A stretch of 63,652 nucleotides of DNA from an uncultured Neglectibacter sp. Its GTDB lineage: Bacteria; Bacillota; Clostridia; Oscillospirales; Acutalibacteraceae. Below, one piece after another: positions 31,975 through 41,311 of this stretch; the stretch's first letter is position 1; every line of letters begins with the position of its first letter. The stretch is taken from the NCBI GenBank assembly GCA_904374805.1, contig CAJFEW010000005.1, positions 1 through 63,652 of the forward strand. Direction: 5' to 3'. The position numbers and the translations under genes are program-made. Under the pieces are notes generated by a model. That model did no database searches. It was not told where the DNA came from and saw only the letters and a program-made list of their open reading frames with translations.

Positions 31975-34545
31975 TCACCCCTTGGCATCGTACCAGGTGC
32001 GGCCCCAGCCTGCCTCTGCCAGCATGGGCACAGACAGTCGCACCGCTCCCTCCATCTCCTCCTGCAGGATCCGGACCACTTGCTCCCGCTCCTGGGGAGG
32101 ACACTCCACAATCAGCTCGTCGTGGACTTGCAGAATCAGCTTGCCCTGCAGGCCCTCTTTTTCCAGCCGGTCGCTGACCCGGATCATGGCGATTTTGATA
32201 ATGTCTGCCGCTGTGCCCTGGATGGGCATGTTCCGGGCCACCCGCTCCCCAAAGGAGCGCAGGTTGAAGTTGCCGCTTTTCAGCTCCGGCAGGTACCGCC
32301 GGCGGCCGAAGAGGGTTTCCACGTAACCCTTCTCTTTGGCCTCTTCCACCACCCGCTTCATGTAGGCATCCACACCGGCATAGTTGCGCAGGTATCCCTT
32401 GATATAGTCGTCGGCCTCCTTCCGGGAGACGCCGATGTCTTTGGAGAGGGAAAAGGCTCCAATGCCGTACACAATGCCGAAGTTCACCGCCTTGGCCTTG
32501 GAGCGCATATCCTTGGTGACCATATCCACAGGCATTTGGAACACGCGGGCCGCTGTAGCGGTGTGAATGTCCCGGCCTTCCACAAAGTCTTCCTTCATGG
32601 CCGGGTCGTCGGCCACGTGGGCCAGCACCCGCAGCTCAATCTGGGAATAGTCTGCGTCCACCAGCAGGTTGCCCTGGGCTCCGGCGAAAAACTTCCGCAG
32701 CTCCCGGCCAATGGGGGTGCGCACCGGGATGTTCTGCAAATTGGGCTCGGAGCTGGAAATGCGCCCGGTGCGGGTTTCCATCTGGTTGAAGGTGGAGTGC
32801 ACCCGGCCGTCCGCCCCAATGACCTTTAAAAGCCCGTCGCAGTAGGTGGATTTCAGTTTTGCCACCGTCCGGTAGCGCAGCACCTTGTCCACCACCGGGT
32901 GCAAATAACGCAGCTCTTCCAGCACATCGGCGTTGGTGGACCAACCGCTTTTGGTCTTCTTTCCATGGGGCAGTCCCAACTTGCCGAAGAGGGCCTCTCC
33001 CAGCTGCTTGGGGGAATTGATATTAAAGGCGTATCCCACCTCCTGGAGAATCTCCTCCTGAAGCTGGTTCACCTGCTCTTCCAGCTCCTTCCCGTAGGCT
33101 TCAATGCTGTCCCGGTCCGCGTAGAAACCCAGGTGCTCCATCTGGGCCAGCACAAAACACAGGGGGATTTCCATGGTCTCCAGCAGCTCCTGCTGGCCGT
33201 TTTCCGCAAGGGCCTTGGAAAGGGCCCGGCACAACTCCGGCATGGCTGCCCCGAAGTTCAGCACCGGCTCTGCAAAGTCCGACAGAGGCACCCCGTATTC
33301 CGCACACAAGCGCTCCACACCGTAGTTGGAGGCGGAAGGATTCAGCAAATACCCGGCCAAGGCGGTGTCCATGCGGACCGCTTCCATTTTGCAGCCCAGC
33401 TCCAAGGCCTTCCGGTGGAGAGGCTTGGCGTCGTGGGTGTACTTTTGGATGCGGCTGTTTTTGAAAAAGGCCCGGAGGAAAGCCTCGTCCGGTTTTACCC
33501 GGTGGATCTCCCCCTTGTGGGAAAACACCAAGCTCTCCAGGGAACCGTTGTCCCACTGGGCGATAAAGATGGCCTCCCCGGCGTCTTCCAGCATGGGCAG
33601 CAAGGGGGCGCCGTCCTCATACTCCTGCAAAGGGGGGCGCTCCCCGGCGGGGGCGGTTTCCTGAGATGGGGGGGTCAGGGACAGGCCGAACTTGTCCAGC
33701 AGGGAGAACAGCTCCAGCCGCACCATCAGGGCGCTGGCCTTCTGGGGATCTCCCTCCCCCTTCACATAGTGGGCCAGGGACTTGTCAATGGGGGCATCCC
33801 GGCGGATGGTGCCCAGGTCGTAACTCAAAAAGGCGTTGTCCCGGGATTTCTCCAGTTTGGCCTTCATAGCGGGCTTGATGTCCAGCTCCTCCAGATGGTC
33901 GTAGATATACTGGACGCTGCCAAATTTCTGGATGAGCTCCCCGGCCCCCTTGGGGCCGATCCCCGCCACCCCGGGGATGCAGTCGGAGGAATCCCCCTGA
34001 ATGGCCTTCAGGTCGATCATCTGGGGCGGAGTTACGCCGTAGTCCTCCTGGATTTTCGCCACATCGTACAAGGTCACCTGGGGCTGGCCGAACTTGGTGG
34101 TGGCCAGGCGCACGGTGGTGGAGTCGGACACCAGCTGCAGGCTGTCCCGGTCCCCGGTGGCGATCAGGCACTGACCGCCCTCCTGCTCGCAGGCGGAGGC
34201 AAGGGTTCCCAAAATGTCGTCGGCCTCCCAGCCCTCGCAGGAGACAATCTGATAGCCCAAATCTGTGAGCAATTCCTGGAGCACCGGCAGCTGTTGGGCC
34301 AGCTCCTCCGGCATGCCCTTGCGGTTGGCCTTGTAGCCGGCGTAGGCCTTGTGCCGGAAGGTGGGAGCCTTCCGGTCAAAGGCGATGGCCACCCCGTCGG
34401 GGGCCGTCTCGTCCAGCAGCTTTTTCAGCATGGTGAGAAACCCGTAAATGCCGTTGGTGTACTCCCCATTTTTGGTGGTCAGCACCTTGATACCGTAAAA
34501 GGCCCGGTTTAAAATGCTGTTGCCGTCCAATACCAATAGTTTCAC
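31975..34545 (-). CDS. polA: DNA polymerase I
   Basis: This 856-residue repair and replication polymerase has an N-terminal 5'-3' exonuclease (about residues 1-290), with LLVLDGNSILNRAFYG split as DGNSILNR, YKANRK and GDSSDCIPGVAGIG. A middle domain follows, then an A-family polymerase domain from about 450 with TGRISSSEPNLQNIPVR, DYSQIELR and VHDELI. The middle domain lacks the DxE motif of a working 3'-5' proofreading site: where FDTE is expected it reads FIAQWDNG. This is common in Gram-positive and Thermus PolA. The gene lies 24 nt after dusB and 4 nt before rlmA. Confidence 0.97.
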   Translation of the reverse strand: MKLLVLDGNSILNRAFYGIKVLTTKNGEYTNGIYGFLTMLKKLLDETAPDGVAIAFDRKAPTFRHKAYAGYKANRKGMPEELAQQLPVLQELLTDLGYQIVSCEGWEADDILGTLASACEQEGGQCLIATGDRDSLQLVSDSTTVRLATTKFGQPQVTLYDVAKIQEDYGVTPPQMIDLKAIQGDSSDCIPGVAGIGPKGAGELIQKFGSVQYIYDHLEELDIKPAMKAKLEKSRDNAFLSYDLGTIRRDAPIDKSLAHYVKGEGDPQKASALMVRLELFSLLDKFGLSLTPPSQETAPAGERPPLQEYEDGAPLLPMLEDAGEAIFIAQWDNGSLESLVFSHKGEIHRVKPDEAFLRAFFKNSRIQKYTHDAKPLHRKALELGCKMEAVRMDTALAGYLLNPSASNYGVERLCAEYGVPLSDFAEPVLNFGAAMPELCRALSKALAENGQQELLETMEIPLCFVLAQMEHLGFYADRDSIEAYGKELEEQVNQLQEEILQEVGYAFNINSPKQLGEALFGKLGLPHGKKTKSGWSTNADVLEELRYLHPVVDKVLRYRTVAKLKSTYCDGLLKVIGADGRVHSTFNQMETRTGRISSSEPNLQNIPVRTPIGRELRKFFAGAQGNLLVDADYSQIELRVLAHVADDPAMKEDFVEGRDIHTATAARVFQMPVDMVTKDMRSKAKAVNFGIVYGIGAFSLSKDIGVSRKEADDYIKGYLRNYAGVDAYMKRVVEEAKEKGYVETLFGRRRYLPELKSGNFNLRSFGERVARNMPIQGTAADIIKIAMIRVSDRLEKEGLQGKLILQVHDELIVECPPQEREQVVRILQEEMEGAVRLSVPMLAEAGWGRTWYDAKG

Positions 34546-34569
34546 AGTGAGACGCTCCTTTCTCCCGGT

Positions 34570-35547
34570 TTATTCTTCCCCTTGGTTGGCCGCGTACACC
34601 TGGGCCAACAGTCGGTCCAGGTCTCCCAGGGTGCACAGCTCCCCGGCTTGGCGGCGGAACTGGGCTGCCCCCCGCACTCCGTGCAGGTACCAGCCCACAT
34701 GCTTTCTAGCCTCCCGCATGGCCCGGTCCTCCCCCTTCAAGGCGCACAGGGCGTCCATATGCCGCCGGATGACCACAATGCGCTCCGCGATACCCGGGGG
34801 CGGCAAAATGGTGCAGGAGTCGGTGAGGTAGGCGTTGATCTGCCGGAACACCCAGGGATTGCCCATGGCCCCCCGGCCCACCAGCACCAGGTCGCAGCCA
34901 GTGGCATCCAGCAGCTGGCAGGCAGACTGGGCGTCCACCACGTCTCCGTTGCCGATGACCGGCACCTGCACCGCCTCTTTCACCTGGCGGATGATGTCCC
35001 AATCTGCGTGGCCCATGTACATCTGGTCCCTTGTCCTGCCGTGGACAGCGATGGCGTCCGCCCCGGCCGCTTCGCAGGCTTTGGCCACCTCCACAGCGTT
35101 TTTGTGTTCCTGATCCCACCCGGCCCGGATTTTCACCGTCACCGGCAGGTCCGTATTGCGCTTGACCGCCGCTACAATGGCGCCGCACTTGGCAGGGTCC
35201 TTCATCAGGGCGCTGCCCGCCCCGTTGCCTGCCACTTTGGGCACGGGACAGCCCATGTTGATATCGATGCCGTCCGGGCCAAAGGCCGCCGCCTTTCGGG
35301 CAGCCAGGCCAAAATCAAAGGGGTCGCTGCCAAACAGCTGCAAAAACACCGGGTGCTCGTCCTCCCGGGTGTCCGCCAGCTGGGAAGTCTTTTCATAACT
35401 GTATTGAATGGCCTTGGCGCTGACCATCTCCGTGACGGTGTAGGCAGCCCCAAAGGCGGCGCACAGCCTGCGGTACGCTGCGTCGGTGACGCCTGCCATA
35501 GGGGCCAAAGCCGCCCGGCCCACAATTTCCACATTGCCAATCTGCAT
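34570..35547 (-). CDS. dusB: tRNA-dihydrouridine synthase
   Basis: This 325-residue FMN enzyme reduces uridines in the tRNA D-loop (Dus family, B-like). APMAGVTDAAYR at the start, QLFGSDP, the INMGCPVPKVAGNGAGSALM block with the catalytic cysteine, VHGRTRDQMYMG and VIGNGDV are diagnostic. The length is normal. It is followed by polA after 24 nt. The 142 nt upstream contain GC-rich inverted repeats near 35646-35670 but no clear promoter, so transcription may continue from the YfbR-like gene. Confidence 0.95.
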   Translation of the reverse strand: MQIGNVEIVGRAALAPMAGVTDAAYRRLCAAFGAAYTVTEMVSAKAIQYSYEKTSQLADTREDEHPVFLQLFGSDPFDFGLAARKAAAFGPDGIDINMGCPVPKVAGNGAGSALMKDPAKCGAIVAAVKRNTDLPVTVKIRAGWDQEHKNAVEVAKACEAAGADAIAVHGRTRDQMYMGHADWDIIRQVKEAVQVPVIGNGDVVDAQSACQLLDATGCDLVLVGRGAMGNPWVFRQINAYLTDSCTILPPPGIAERIVVIRRHMDALCALKGEDRAMREARKHVGWYLHGVRGAAQFRRQAGELCTLGDLDRLLAQVYAANQGEE

Positions 35548-35689
35548 GTTGCAATCTCCTGTTTCTTTCCTTCATTTTGGGGGAGGCGCTCCCCGAAACT
35601 TGCCGGAACCCTAACCCAAGCCCCGCTGCGCAACAGCGCCCCAGGTCCCCGGCCCGGCGCCTGCGAAACGCCGGAAAGGGGCTTTTCTG

Positions 35690-36367
35690 TCAGCTTCGCC
35701 TCTTCCGTTTAGGCTGTGCGCTCTGCAGCACTTTGGAAAACACCATCTGGGAGCTCTCCGCAAATTTCAAGCCGGCTTCCCGGGTGTAATCCTGTTCCTC
35801 AATGGTCAGACCGTAGCTGGGCAGGAATTCCTTCATAAAATAGTCCGCCTCCGGCAAGCCCATGTCCCGGATGGCCTGGGTAATGGTCTGCTCCGCCTGG
35901 GAGAAATCCCGGTTGCCGCTGCGGCGCTCTTCCACACACTTGATCACGGCGGAGATCTTGTCCGCCGCTTTCACCAGGGGCCGGAGGGTTTGGTCCTCCT
36001 CCCCGGACATGGTCATAATCTCCCGGTACTGATCCCGCAGGTCCTCCGGCAGCATAGAGACCAGGTGCTCCACCGCCATGTCCTCCACCTCTGCGTACGC
36101 CCTGCGGATCTCCTCGGAGTGATACTTCACCGGGGTGGGCATGTCCCCGGTGATAATCTCCGAGGCGTCATGAAGCACTGCCAGCATGGCCGCCCGCTCC
36201 GGGTTGTAGGCCTTGCCGAATTTCTGGTTGCCAATGGTGGCCAGAGCGTGGGCCACCAAAGCCACCTCCAGGCTGTGCTCGCAGATGTTCTCGCTGCGGG
36301 TGTTGCGCATCAACCCCCACCGGTTGATGTATTTCATACGGGACAGCATGGCGAAAAAGTGATACAT
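35690..36367 (-). CDS. HD-domain 5'-nucleotidase (YfbR-like)
   Basis: This 225-residue HD-superfamily phosphohydrolase is like YfbR, a 5'-deoxyribonucleotidase in nucleotide salvage. Signature segments are MKYINRWGLMRNTRSENICEHS (first metal histidine in CEHS), MLAVLHDASEIITGD with the HD pair, and KAADKISAVIKC. The ATG at 36367 follows GGGGGGAG; an in-frame start at 36448 has no ribosome site and precedes the promoter -10. It is the first gene of the minus-strand run to dusB, polA and rlmA. Confidence 0.9.
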   Translation of the reverse strand: MYHFFAMLSRMKYINRWGLMRNTRSENICEHSLEVALVAHALATIGNQKFGKAYNPERAAMLAVLHDASEIITGDMPTPVKYHSEEIRRAYAEVEDMAVEHLVSMLPEDLRDQYREIMTMSGEEDQTLRPLVKAADKISAVIKCVEERRSGNRDFSQAEQTITQAIRDMGLPEADYFMKEFLPSYGLTIEEQDYTREAGLKFAESSQMVFSKVLQSAQPKRKRRS

Positions 36368-36419
36368 GAGACTCCCCCCTACCTGCTGGCGGCCGGCGGC
36401 CGCCCTAGAACGTTCCCTT

Positions 36420-36448
36420 ATTATACAATACTTTTCCCCTTTTTGCAC
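36420..36448 (-). promoter_or_regulatory. Promoter of the YfbR-like gene
   Basis: On the minus strand perfect TATAAT (36420-36425) with a weak -35 GTGCAA (36443-36448) and a 17-nt spacer. Confidence 0.5.
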
Positions 36449-36523
36449 CTGGGAACCCGGTTTTTTTCCCGCGCAGCCTTCCTGGGGGAACAGGAAAAAG
36501 GGCTTTCGCCCCAGAGGAAACTG

Positions 36524-36538
36524 TGGTATACTATACCA
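36524..36538 (+). promoter_or_regulatory. Palindromic operator-like site over the yfhO -10
   Basis: TGGTATACTATACCA is a perfect 7+1+7 palindrome. It contains the likely -10 TATACT of the YfhO-GT2 operon (32 nt before the ATG), while no good -35 is present 17 nt upstream. A regulator bound here could control or activate the operon. Confidence 0.5.
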
Positions 36539-36570
36539 TAGATTTACAACCCTAGGAGGTACACACTCTT

Positions 36571-39186
36571 ATGGCATCTGGCAACGAAACGAAAAAGAGC
36601 TTGCGGGACAACTATTTTCTCAAGGCTTTTTTCCTGGGGCTTGGGCTTTCTTTTCTGGTCTTTGTGCCCTTTATGGTGGTGGACGGGGGCCGTTTTCTGT
36701 TTTATGGGGACTTTAATGTACAGCAGGTGCCCTTCTACCGGCTGGCCCACGACGCGGTGCGCTCCGGCAACTTGGGGTGGAGCCACCTGACGGACTTGGG
36801 GGTCAACTTCATCGGCTCCTACAGCTTTTACCTGCTGGGCAGCCCCTTTTTCTGGCTGACCATCCCCTTCCCTTCGGAATGGGTCCAATATTTGATGGGC
36901 CCCTTGCTGATTTTAAAATTCGCCTGCGCCACTTTAACAGGCTACGTGTACATTCACCGGTACACCAAAAATCAGAACTCCGCCCTGATCGCCGCGGTAC
37001 TGTACGCCTTTTCCGGGTTTTCCATTTACAACATCTTTTTCAACCACTTTCACGAGGCCATTGTGGTCTTTCCTCTGCTGCTGGCAGCCTTGGACGAGTA
37101 CATGGCCACCCGCCGGCGGGGGCTGTTCGCCCTGGCCGTGGGTCTGTGCTGTGTGGTGAATTACTACTTCTTTGTGGGACAGGTCACCTTTACGTTGCTG
37201 TACTTCTTTGTGCGGCTGCTCTCCAAAAGCTGGCGCATCTCCCTGAAAGATTTTCTGCTGCTGGCTCTGGAGGCCGTGCTGGGGCTGGGGCTCTCCTGCC
37301 TGTTGCTGGTGCCTTCGGTGCTGGCCGTGCTGCAGAACTACAGGGCCACGGAGTACATCAACGGCTGGAACGGGGTGCTGTACAACAATGTACAGCGGTA
37401 TCTGCACATTTTGGAGTGCTTCTTCTTCCCGCCGGATCTGCCTGCGCGGCCCAACTTCACCCCGGACTCCGGCTCCCGGTGGGCCTCCCTGGGCGCCTGG
37501 CTGCCCCTGTTCGGCATGACCGGGGTCATCGGCTGGCTGCAGCTCAAGCGCAAACATTGGCTCAAGCGCATGCTGTGGGCCCTGTTCCTCATGGCCTTGG
37601 TGCCCTTTTTAAACGCGGCCTTCCAGATGATGAACAGCGCCTTTTACGCCCGGTGGTACTATATGCTCACCTTGATGATGGCCCTGGCCACCGTGCTGGC
37701 CCTGGAAAACGAACGGGTCGATTGGAAACGCTCCATCACCTGGTCCCTGGCCATTACCCTGGCCATTGCCCTGGTGGTAGGCCTTATGCCCACCGTGGAA
37801 ACGGTGGAGGGCGTGGAGACGGTCTCCTTTGGCTTGGAGGAGTACCCCACCCGGTTCTGGACCTATGTGGCCATCGCCCTGATCTCCCTGGCCGGAGCGG
37901 TCTATCTGTTCTGCTTCTGCCGCAAGCACAAAAAAGCTTTTTACCGGTCTACGTTGGTGGGGCTTTCTCTGGTTTCCGTAGTGTATTCCATCTACTTCAT
38001 CGCCCTGGGGAAAACCCAGTCAGAGTACACCTGGGACCACCTGATTCCCTACTCCCTCAACGGCGGCAAAGACGTGGACCTGCCCGACCTGCAGCAAACC
38101 CGCTCCGACTTTTACGAGAGCCTGGACAACGCGGGCATGTTTTGGCAGATTCCCACCATCCAGGCTTTCCACAGCGTGGTGCCTGGCTCCATTATGGAAT
38201 TTTACGACTCCATCGGCGTGCCCCGGGATGTGGCCTCCCGGCCCACCACAGACCACTATGCCCTGCGGGGGCTGACCTCGGTCCACTGGCTGTTTGACGA
38301 CGACCACGACGACACCTACTTCGCCGGAGAAAACATGACCGACCCGGCCATGCCCGGCTACGCCTATTACGGCAACGCCAACGGCTTTGACATTTGGGAA
38401 AACCAGTACTACATTCCCATGGGTTTCAGCTATGACTACTACATCACCCGCAGCGAATACAACGCCTTAAGCCAAGGCAGCGAAGACGCCATTGGCGACC
38501 GGGAGCTGGCCATGCTCCGGGCCGTGGTGGTGGAAGACGACCGGGTGCCCGCTGTGGAAGACGTGCTGGAGCACCTGCCCCTGGACGACCGCTACTTCAG
38601 CCAGGACGGTTATTTCCAAGATTGCCAGGACCGGGCCGCCACGGCCTGCACCTCCTTCCAGTACACCAACACCGGTTTTGTGGCGGAGGCAAACTCGGCG
38701 GAGTCCCGGCTGGTATTCTTCAGCGTCCCCTACGAGGCGGGGTGGAGCGCCACCGTCAACGGGGAACCAGCCCCCATTGAACGGGTGAACGTGGGCTTTA
38801 TGGCCGTAAAAATCCCCGCCGGGGAAGAAGTGGTCATTGAATTCACCTACCACACGCCTGGCCTTCTGCTGGGCTTTGGCATCAGCTTGGGCTCTCTGGC
38901 CCTGTTGGTGGCCTACCTGATGGTGATGCATCGGATTCCGCCCAAGCCCGCCCCCCACCGGGGCCCCTCTTTGCTGCGGGTGGGCAGCTTTTCGCAGTAC
39001 GCCAAAAGCCGCCACACCTCCTTCCGCCGGCCGGGAGCTCTCGTCCCCCACATGCGGCGGGAGGCAGCCGTGCCCCAGGAGGAGGCGCTCCCCGACGCCC
39101 CGCTGGAAACAGAAGGGCCTTCCCCATCCCCACCCCTCCAGGAGACGCCTCCTGCCAGTGAAGGGGAGCAAGATCCCCAAGAATAA
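36571..39186 (+). CDS. YfhO-family membrane glycosyltransferase
   Basis: This 871-residue polytopic membrane protein is of the YfhO family (GT-C-like). In Bacillus and Listeria, YfhO-type proteins move a sugar from undecaprenyl phosphate onto lipoteichoic acid outside the cell, with a CsbB-type GT2 supplying the lipid-linked sugar. Many hydrophobic helices cover residues about 20-490, including GDFNVQQVPFY in the first loop, which matches the catalytic-loop position of the family. A large extracellular domain (about 490-755) ends in a final helix near 770-790. The C-terminal tail is Pro/Glu-rich and cytoplasmic or wall-facing. A CsbB-like GT2 follows 12 nt later. Confidence 0.88.
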   Translation: MASGNETKKSLRDNYFLKAFFLGLGLSFLVFVPFMVVDGGRFLFYGDFNVQQVPFYRLAHDAVRSGNLGWSHLTDLGVNFIGSYSFYLLGSPFFWLTIPFPSEWVQYLMGPLLILKFACATLTGYVYIHRYTKNQNSALIAAVLYAFSGFSIYNIFFNHFHEAIVVFPLLLAALDEYMATRRRGLFALAVGLCCVVNYYFFVGQVTFTLLYFFVRLLSKSWRISLKDFLLLALEAVLGLGLSCLLLVPSVLAVLQNYRATEYINGWNGVLYNNVQRYLHILECFFFPPDLPARPNFTPDSGSRWASLGAWLPLFGMTGVIGWLQLKRKHWLKRMLWALFLMALVPFLNAAFQMMNSAFYARWYYMLTLMMALATVLALENERVDWKRSITWSLAITLAIALVVGLMPTVETVEGVETVSFGLEEYPTRFWTYVAIALISLAGAVYLFCFCRKHKKAFYRSTLVGLSLVSVVYSIYFIALGKTQSEYTWDHLIPYSLNGGKDVDLPDLQQTRSDFYESLDNAGMFWQIPTIQAFHSVVPGSIMEFYDSIGVPRDVASRPTTDHYALRGLTSVHWLFDDDHDDTYFAGENMTDPAMPGYAYYGNANGFDIWENQYYIPMGFSYDYYITRSEYNALSQGSEDAIGDRELAMLRAVVVEDDRVPAVEDVLEHLPLDDRYFSQDGYFQDCQDRAATACTSFQYTNTGFVAEANSAESRLVFFSVPYEAGWSATVNGEPAPIERVNVGFMAVKIPAGEEVVIEFTYHTPGLLLGFGISLGSLALLVAYLMVMHRIPPKPAPHRGPSLLRVGSFSQYAKSRHTSFRRPGALVPHMRREAAVPQEEALPDAPLETEGPSPSPPLQETPPASEGEQDPQE

Positions 39187-39198
39187 GGAGAGATTCTT

Positions 39199-40167
39199 AT
39201 GGAACCTACCATTTACTTTGTCATTCCCTGTTACAACGAAGAAGCCGTGCTGCCGGAAACCACCCGCCGCCTGACGGAAAAGTTGGAAGCCATGCGCCAG
39301 GCGGGCCTTCTGGGTCCAGACAGCCGCATTCTGTACGTCAACGACGGCAGCAAGGACAAAACCTGGGAGCTGATCTCCCGCTACCACCAGGAAAACCCCT
39401 GGGTGGAAGGGGTCAAGCTGGCCCACAACCGGGGCCATCAAAACGCCTTGCTCTGCGGCCTGATGACCGCCAAGGACCGCTGCGACGCGGCCATCAGCAT
39501 GGATGCGGACCTACAGGATGACATTGACGCCCTGGACCAGTTTGTGCAAAAGTTCCGGGAGGGGTGCGATGTGGTCTACGGGGTGCGCAACAAGCGGGAC
39601 ACGGACACCTGGTTCAAACGCACCACCGCCGAAGGCTTTTACAAAGTCATGAAGCTTTTGGGCGTGGACGTGGTCTTTAACCATGCAGACTACCGCCTGA
39701 TGAGCCAGCGCGCTCTGGAAGGCCTTTCCGAATACAAGGAGGTCAACCTGTTCCTGAGGGGCATTGTGCCCTTGATTGGGTACCGGAGCGACTACGTGTA
39801 CTACGACCGCCACGAGCGCTTTGCCGGTGAGAGCAAATATCCCTTGAAAAAGATGCTTTCCTTTGCTTTGGACGGCATCACCAGCTTCAGCGTAAAGCCC
39901 TTAAAGCTCATCTCCTCCTTGGGCATTCTCATTTCCGTGCTCAGCGTTTTCGGCTTGCTTTACGCGCTGATCTCCTATTTTGCCGGCTGGGCCGTGTCCG
40001 GATGGACCGCCATTGTGTGCTCCATCTGGCTGTTGGGCGGCCTGCAAATGCTCTGCCTGGGCGTGGTAGGCGGTTACATCGGTAAAATTTACAGCGAGGT
40101 GAAGGCCCGTCCCCGGTACCGGGTGGAGACCTATTTGGAAAAAAAGCCCCAGGATACCCAAGAGTAA
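39199..40167 (+). CDS. CsbB/GtrB-like polyprenyl-phosphate glycosyltransferase
   Basis: This 322-residue GT2 enzyme moves a sugar (GlcNAc or glucose in known cases) from UDP-sugar to undecaprenyl phosphate at the inner face. IYFVIPCYNEEAVLPE, LYVNDGSKDKTW, HNRGHQNALLCGL and MDADLQDD are the DPM1/GtrB catalytic segments. Two C-terminal membrane helices (about residues 233-255 and 268-290) match CsbB. The ATG follows AAGGAGAG. It is paired with YfhO, which would use its product; a GtcA-type flippase normally completes this system but is not encoded here. Confidence 0.93.
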   Translation: MEPTIYFVIPCYNEEAVLPETTRRLTEKLEAMRQAGLLGPDSRILYVNDGSKDKTWELISRYHQENPWVEGVKLAHNRGHQNALLCGLMTAKDRCDAAISMDADLQDDIDALDQFVQKFREGCDVVYGVRNKRDTDTWFKRTTAEGFYKVMKLLGVDVVFNHADYRLMSQRALEGLSEYKEVNLFLRGIVPLIGYRSDYVYYDRHERFAGESKYPLKKMLSFALDGITSFSVKPLKLISSLGILISVLSVFGLLYALISYFAGWAVSGWTAIVCSIWLLGGLQMLCLGVVGGYIGKIYSEVKARPRYRVETYLEKKPQDTQE

Positions 40168-40247
40168 TCCCCGGGGTAGTAACCCTTCCCTTTCTACTGG
40201 GTCCAAAGCCTGGAAAAGACAGGAAGCACAGGACATGGAACAACACA

Positions 40248-40290
40248 GGGGCGTCCCCGAGAACGGAAGATTCTCTGGGCGCCCCTTTCC
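40248..40290 (+). terminator. Terminator of the YfhO-GT2 operon
   Basis: Interrupted hairpin GGGGCG-CCC-GAGAA / TTCTC-GGG-CGCCCC followed by TTTCC, about 80 nt after the GT2 stop. Confidence 0.75.
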
Positions 40291-40306
40291 TATAGGCAAA
40301 GAGTTA

Positions 40307-40338
40307 TAACCTTTAGCCTTCTATTTTGTAACCTTTAG
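40307..40338 (+). promoter_or_regulatory. Direct repeats upstream of the aldo/keto reductase operon
   Basis: TAACCTTTAG occurs at 40307-40316 and 40329-40338, 22 nt apart (two helical turns). A TACAAT box at 40366-40371 follows without a good -35. The layout suggests sites for an activator. Confidence 0.4.
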
Positions 40339-40419
40339 AGACTTCCTCCAAGGAAAAACCCATGCTACAATGATGCTAAATACAATGGAATGGAAAATTC
40401 CAGAAAGGATGGACCAACC

Positions 40420-41259
40420 GTGGAATACGCAACGCTGCAAAACGGAAGAAAAATGCCCATGCTGGGCTACGGCACCATTGGCCAGGCCGGGGAGCAGATC
40501 ACCGACAACGTGGCCTTTGCCCTGCATCACGGCTATGAGCTCATCGACACCGCCAACCGCTACGGCAACGAGGTAGAGGTGGGCCAGGGCCTGAAAAAGT
40601 CCGGCCTGAAGCGGGAGGACTACTTCCTGGAGACCAAACTGGGCCCCACCCTCTACGAGAACGAGACCGCCATTGACGGCACGTTGCAGCGTCTGGACGT
40701 GGACACCATCGACCTGATGATCCTCCACCACCCGGTGAACAACTACCAGCACGCCTACGGCATGCTGGAAAAGGCCTACAAAGCTGGAAAACTCCGGGCC
40801 ATCGGCGTTTCCAATTTCCCGGTGGAAAAGCTCCAAGAGCTGCTGGACCACTGCGAGATTCCCCCCATGGTGATGCAGGTGGAGGGCCATCCCTACTACC
40901 CTGCCGAGGCGGTGAAGGCCTTCTGTGACGCGCACCACATTGTGCTCCAGTGCTGGTATCCCCTGGGCCACGGCAGCAGCGAGCTGCTTCAAGACCCGGT
41001 GATCGGAGAGATCGCCCAGGCCCACGGCAAGAGCCCTGCTCAGGTGGTGCTGCGCTGGCACATCCAGATGGGCTTCTGCCCGGTGCCGGGCAGCAAGTCC
41101 CCAGCCCACATCCAGGAGAACGGGGAGATCTTTGACTTCTCCCTGTCGCAAGAAGAGATGGACCGCATGGCCGCCCTCAACCGGCACACCCCCTTTTACA
41201 AGGTGACGCCGGAGTCCTTACAGCGGCTGGCCACCACCAAGTGCAATTTTGAGGAATAA
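40420..41259 (+). CDS. Aldo/keto reductase
   Basis: This 279-residue NADPH-dependent reductase is of the AKR5-like (2,5-diketo-gluconate reductase) group, reducing aldehydes and ketones in the cytoplasm. MPMLGYGTI, the catalytic DTANRYGNE with Tyr, LETKLGP (Lys), MILHHPVN (His), IGVSNF and PVPGSKSPAHIQEN (NADP site) are visible. The GTG at 40420 is preferred because AGAAAGGA lies 10 nt upstream; an ATG at 40390 would add 10 residues but lacks a ribosome site. An FMN reductase gene follows after 52 nt. Confidence 0.92.
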   Translation: MEYATLQNGRKMPMLGYGTIGQAGEQITDNVAFALHHGYELIDTANRYGNEVEVGQGLKKSGLKREDYFLETKLGPTLYENETAIDGTLQRLDVDTIDLMILHHPVNNYQHAYGMLEKAYKAGKLRAIGVSNFPVEKLQELLDHCEIPPMVMQVEGHPYYPAEAVKAFCDAHHIVLQCWYPLGHGSSELLQDPVIGEIAQAHGKSPAQVVLRWHIQMGFCPVPGSKSPAHIQENGEIFDFSLSQEEMDRMAALNRHTPFYKVTPESLQRLATTKCNFEE

Positions 41260-41311
41260 GGGCGTTCTGAGGAACCCTTCCCCTTTTCCTCTGAAAAATG
41301 AGGTGTATACC

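Noticed and set aside
32899-34512. Long open frame on the plus strand opposite polA
   Set aside because: It is antisense to a full set of PolA motifs, has Gly/Leu/Gln/His-rich composition typical of GC-rich reverse frames, and no ribosome site. The same holds for long frames opposite the GH36, LtaS-like, ilvB, PBP and P-type ATPase genes.
31975-34545. Loss of the proofreading motif in PolA as something new
   Set aside because: Missing 3'-5' exonuclease residues are common in Gram-positive and Thermus PolA, so this is noted in the gene entry only.
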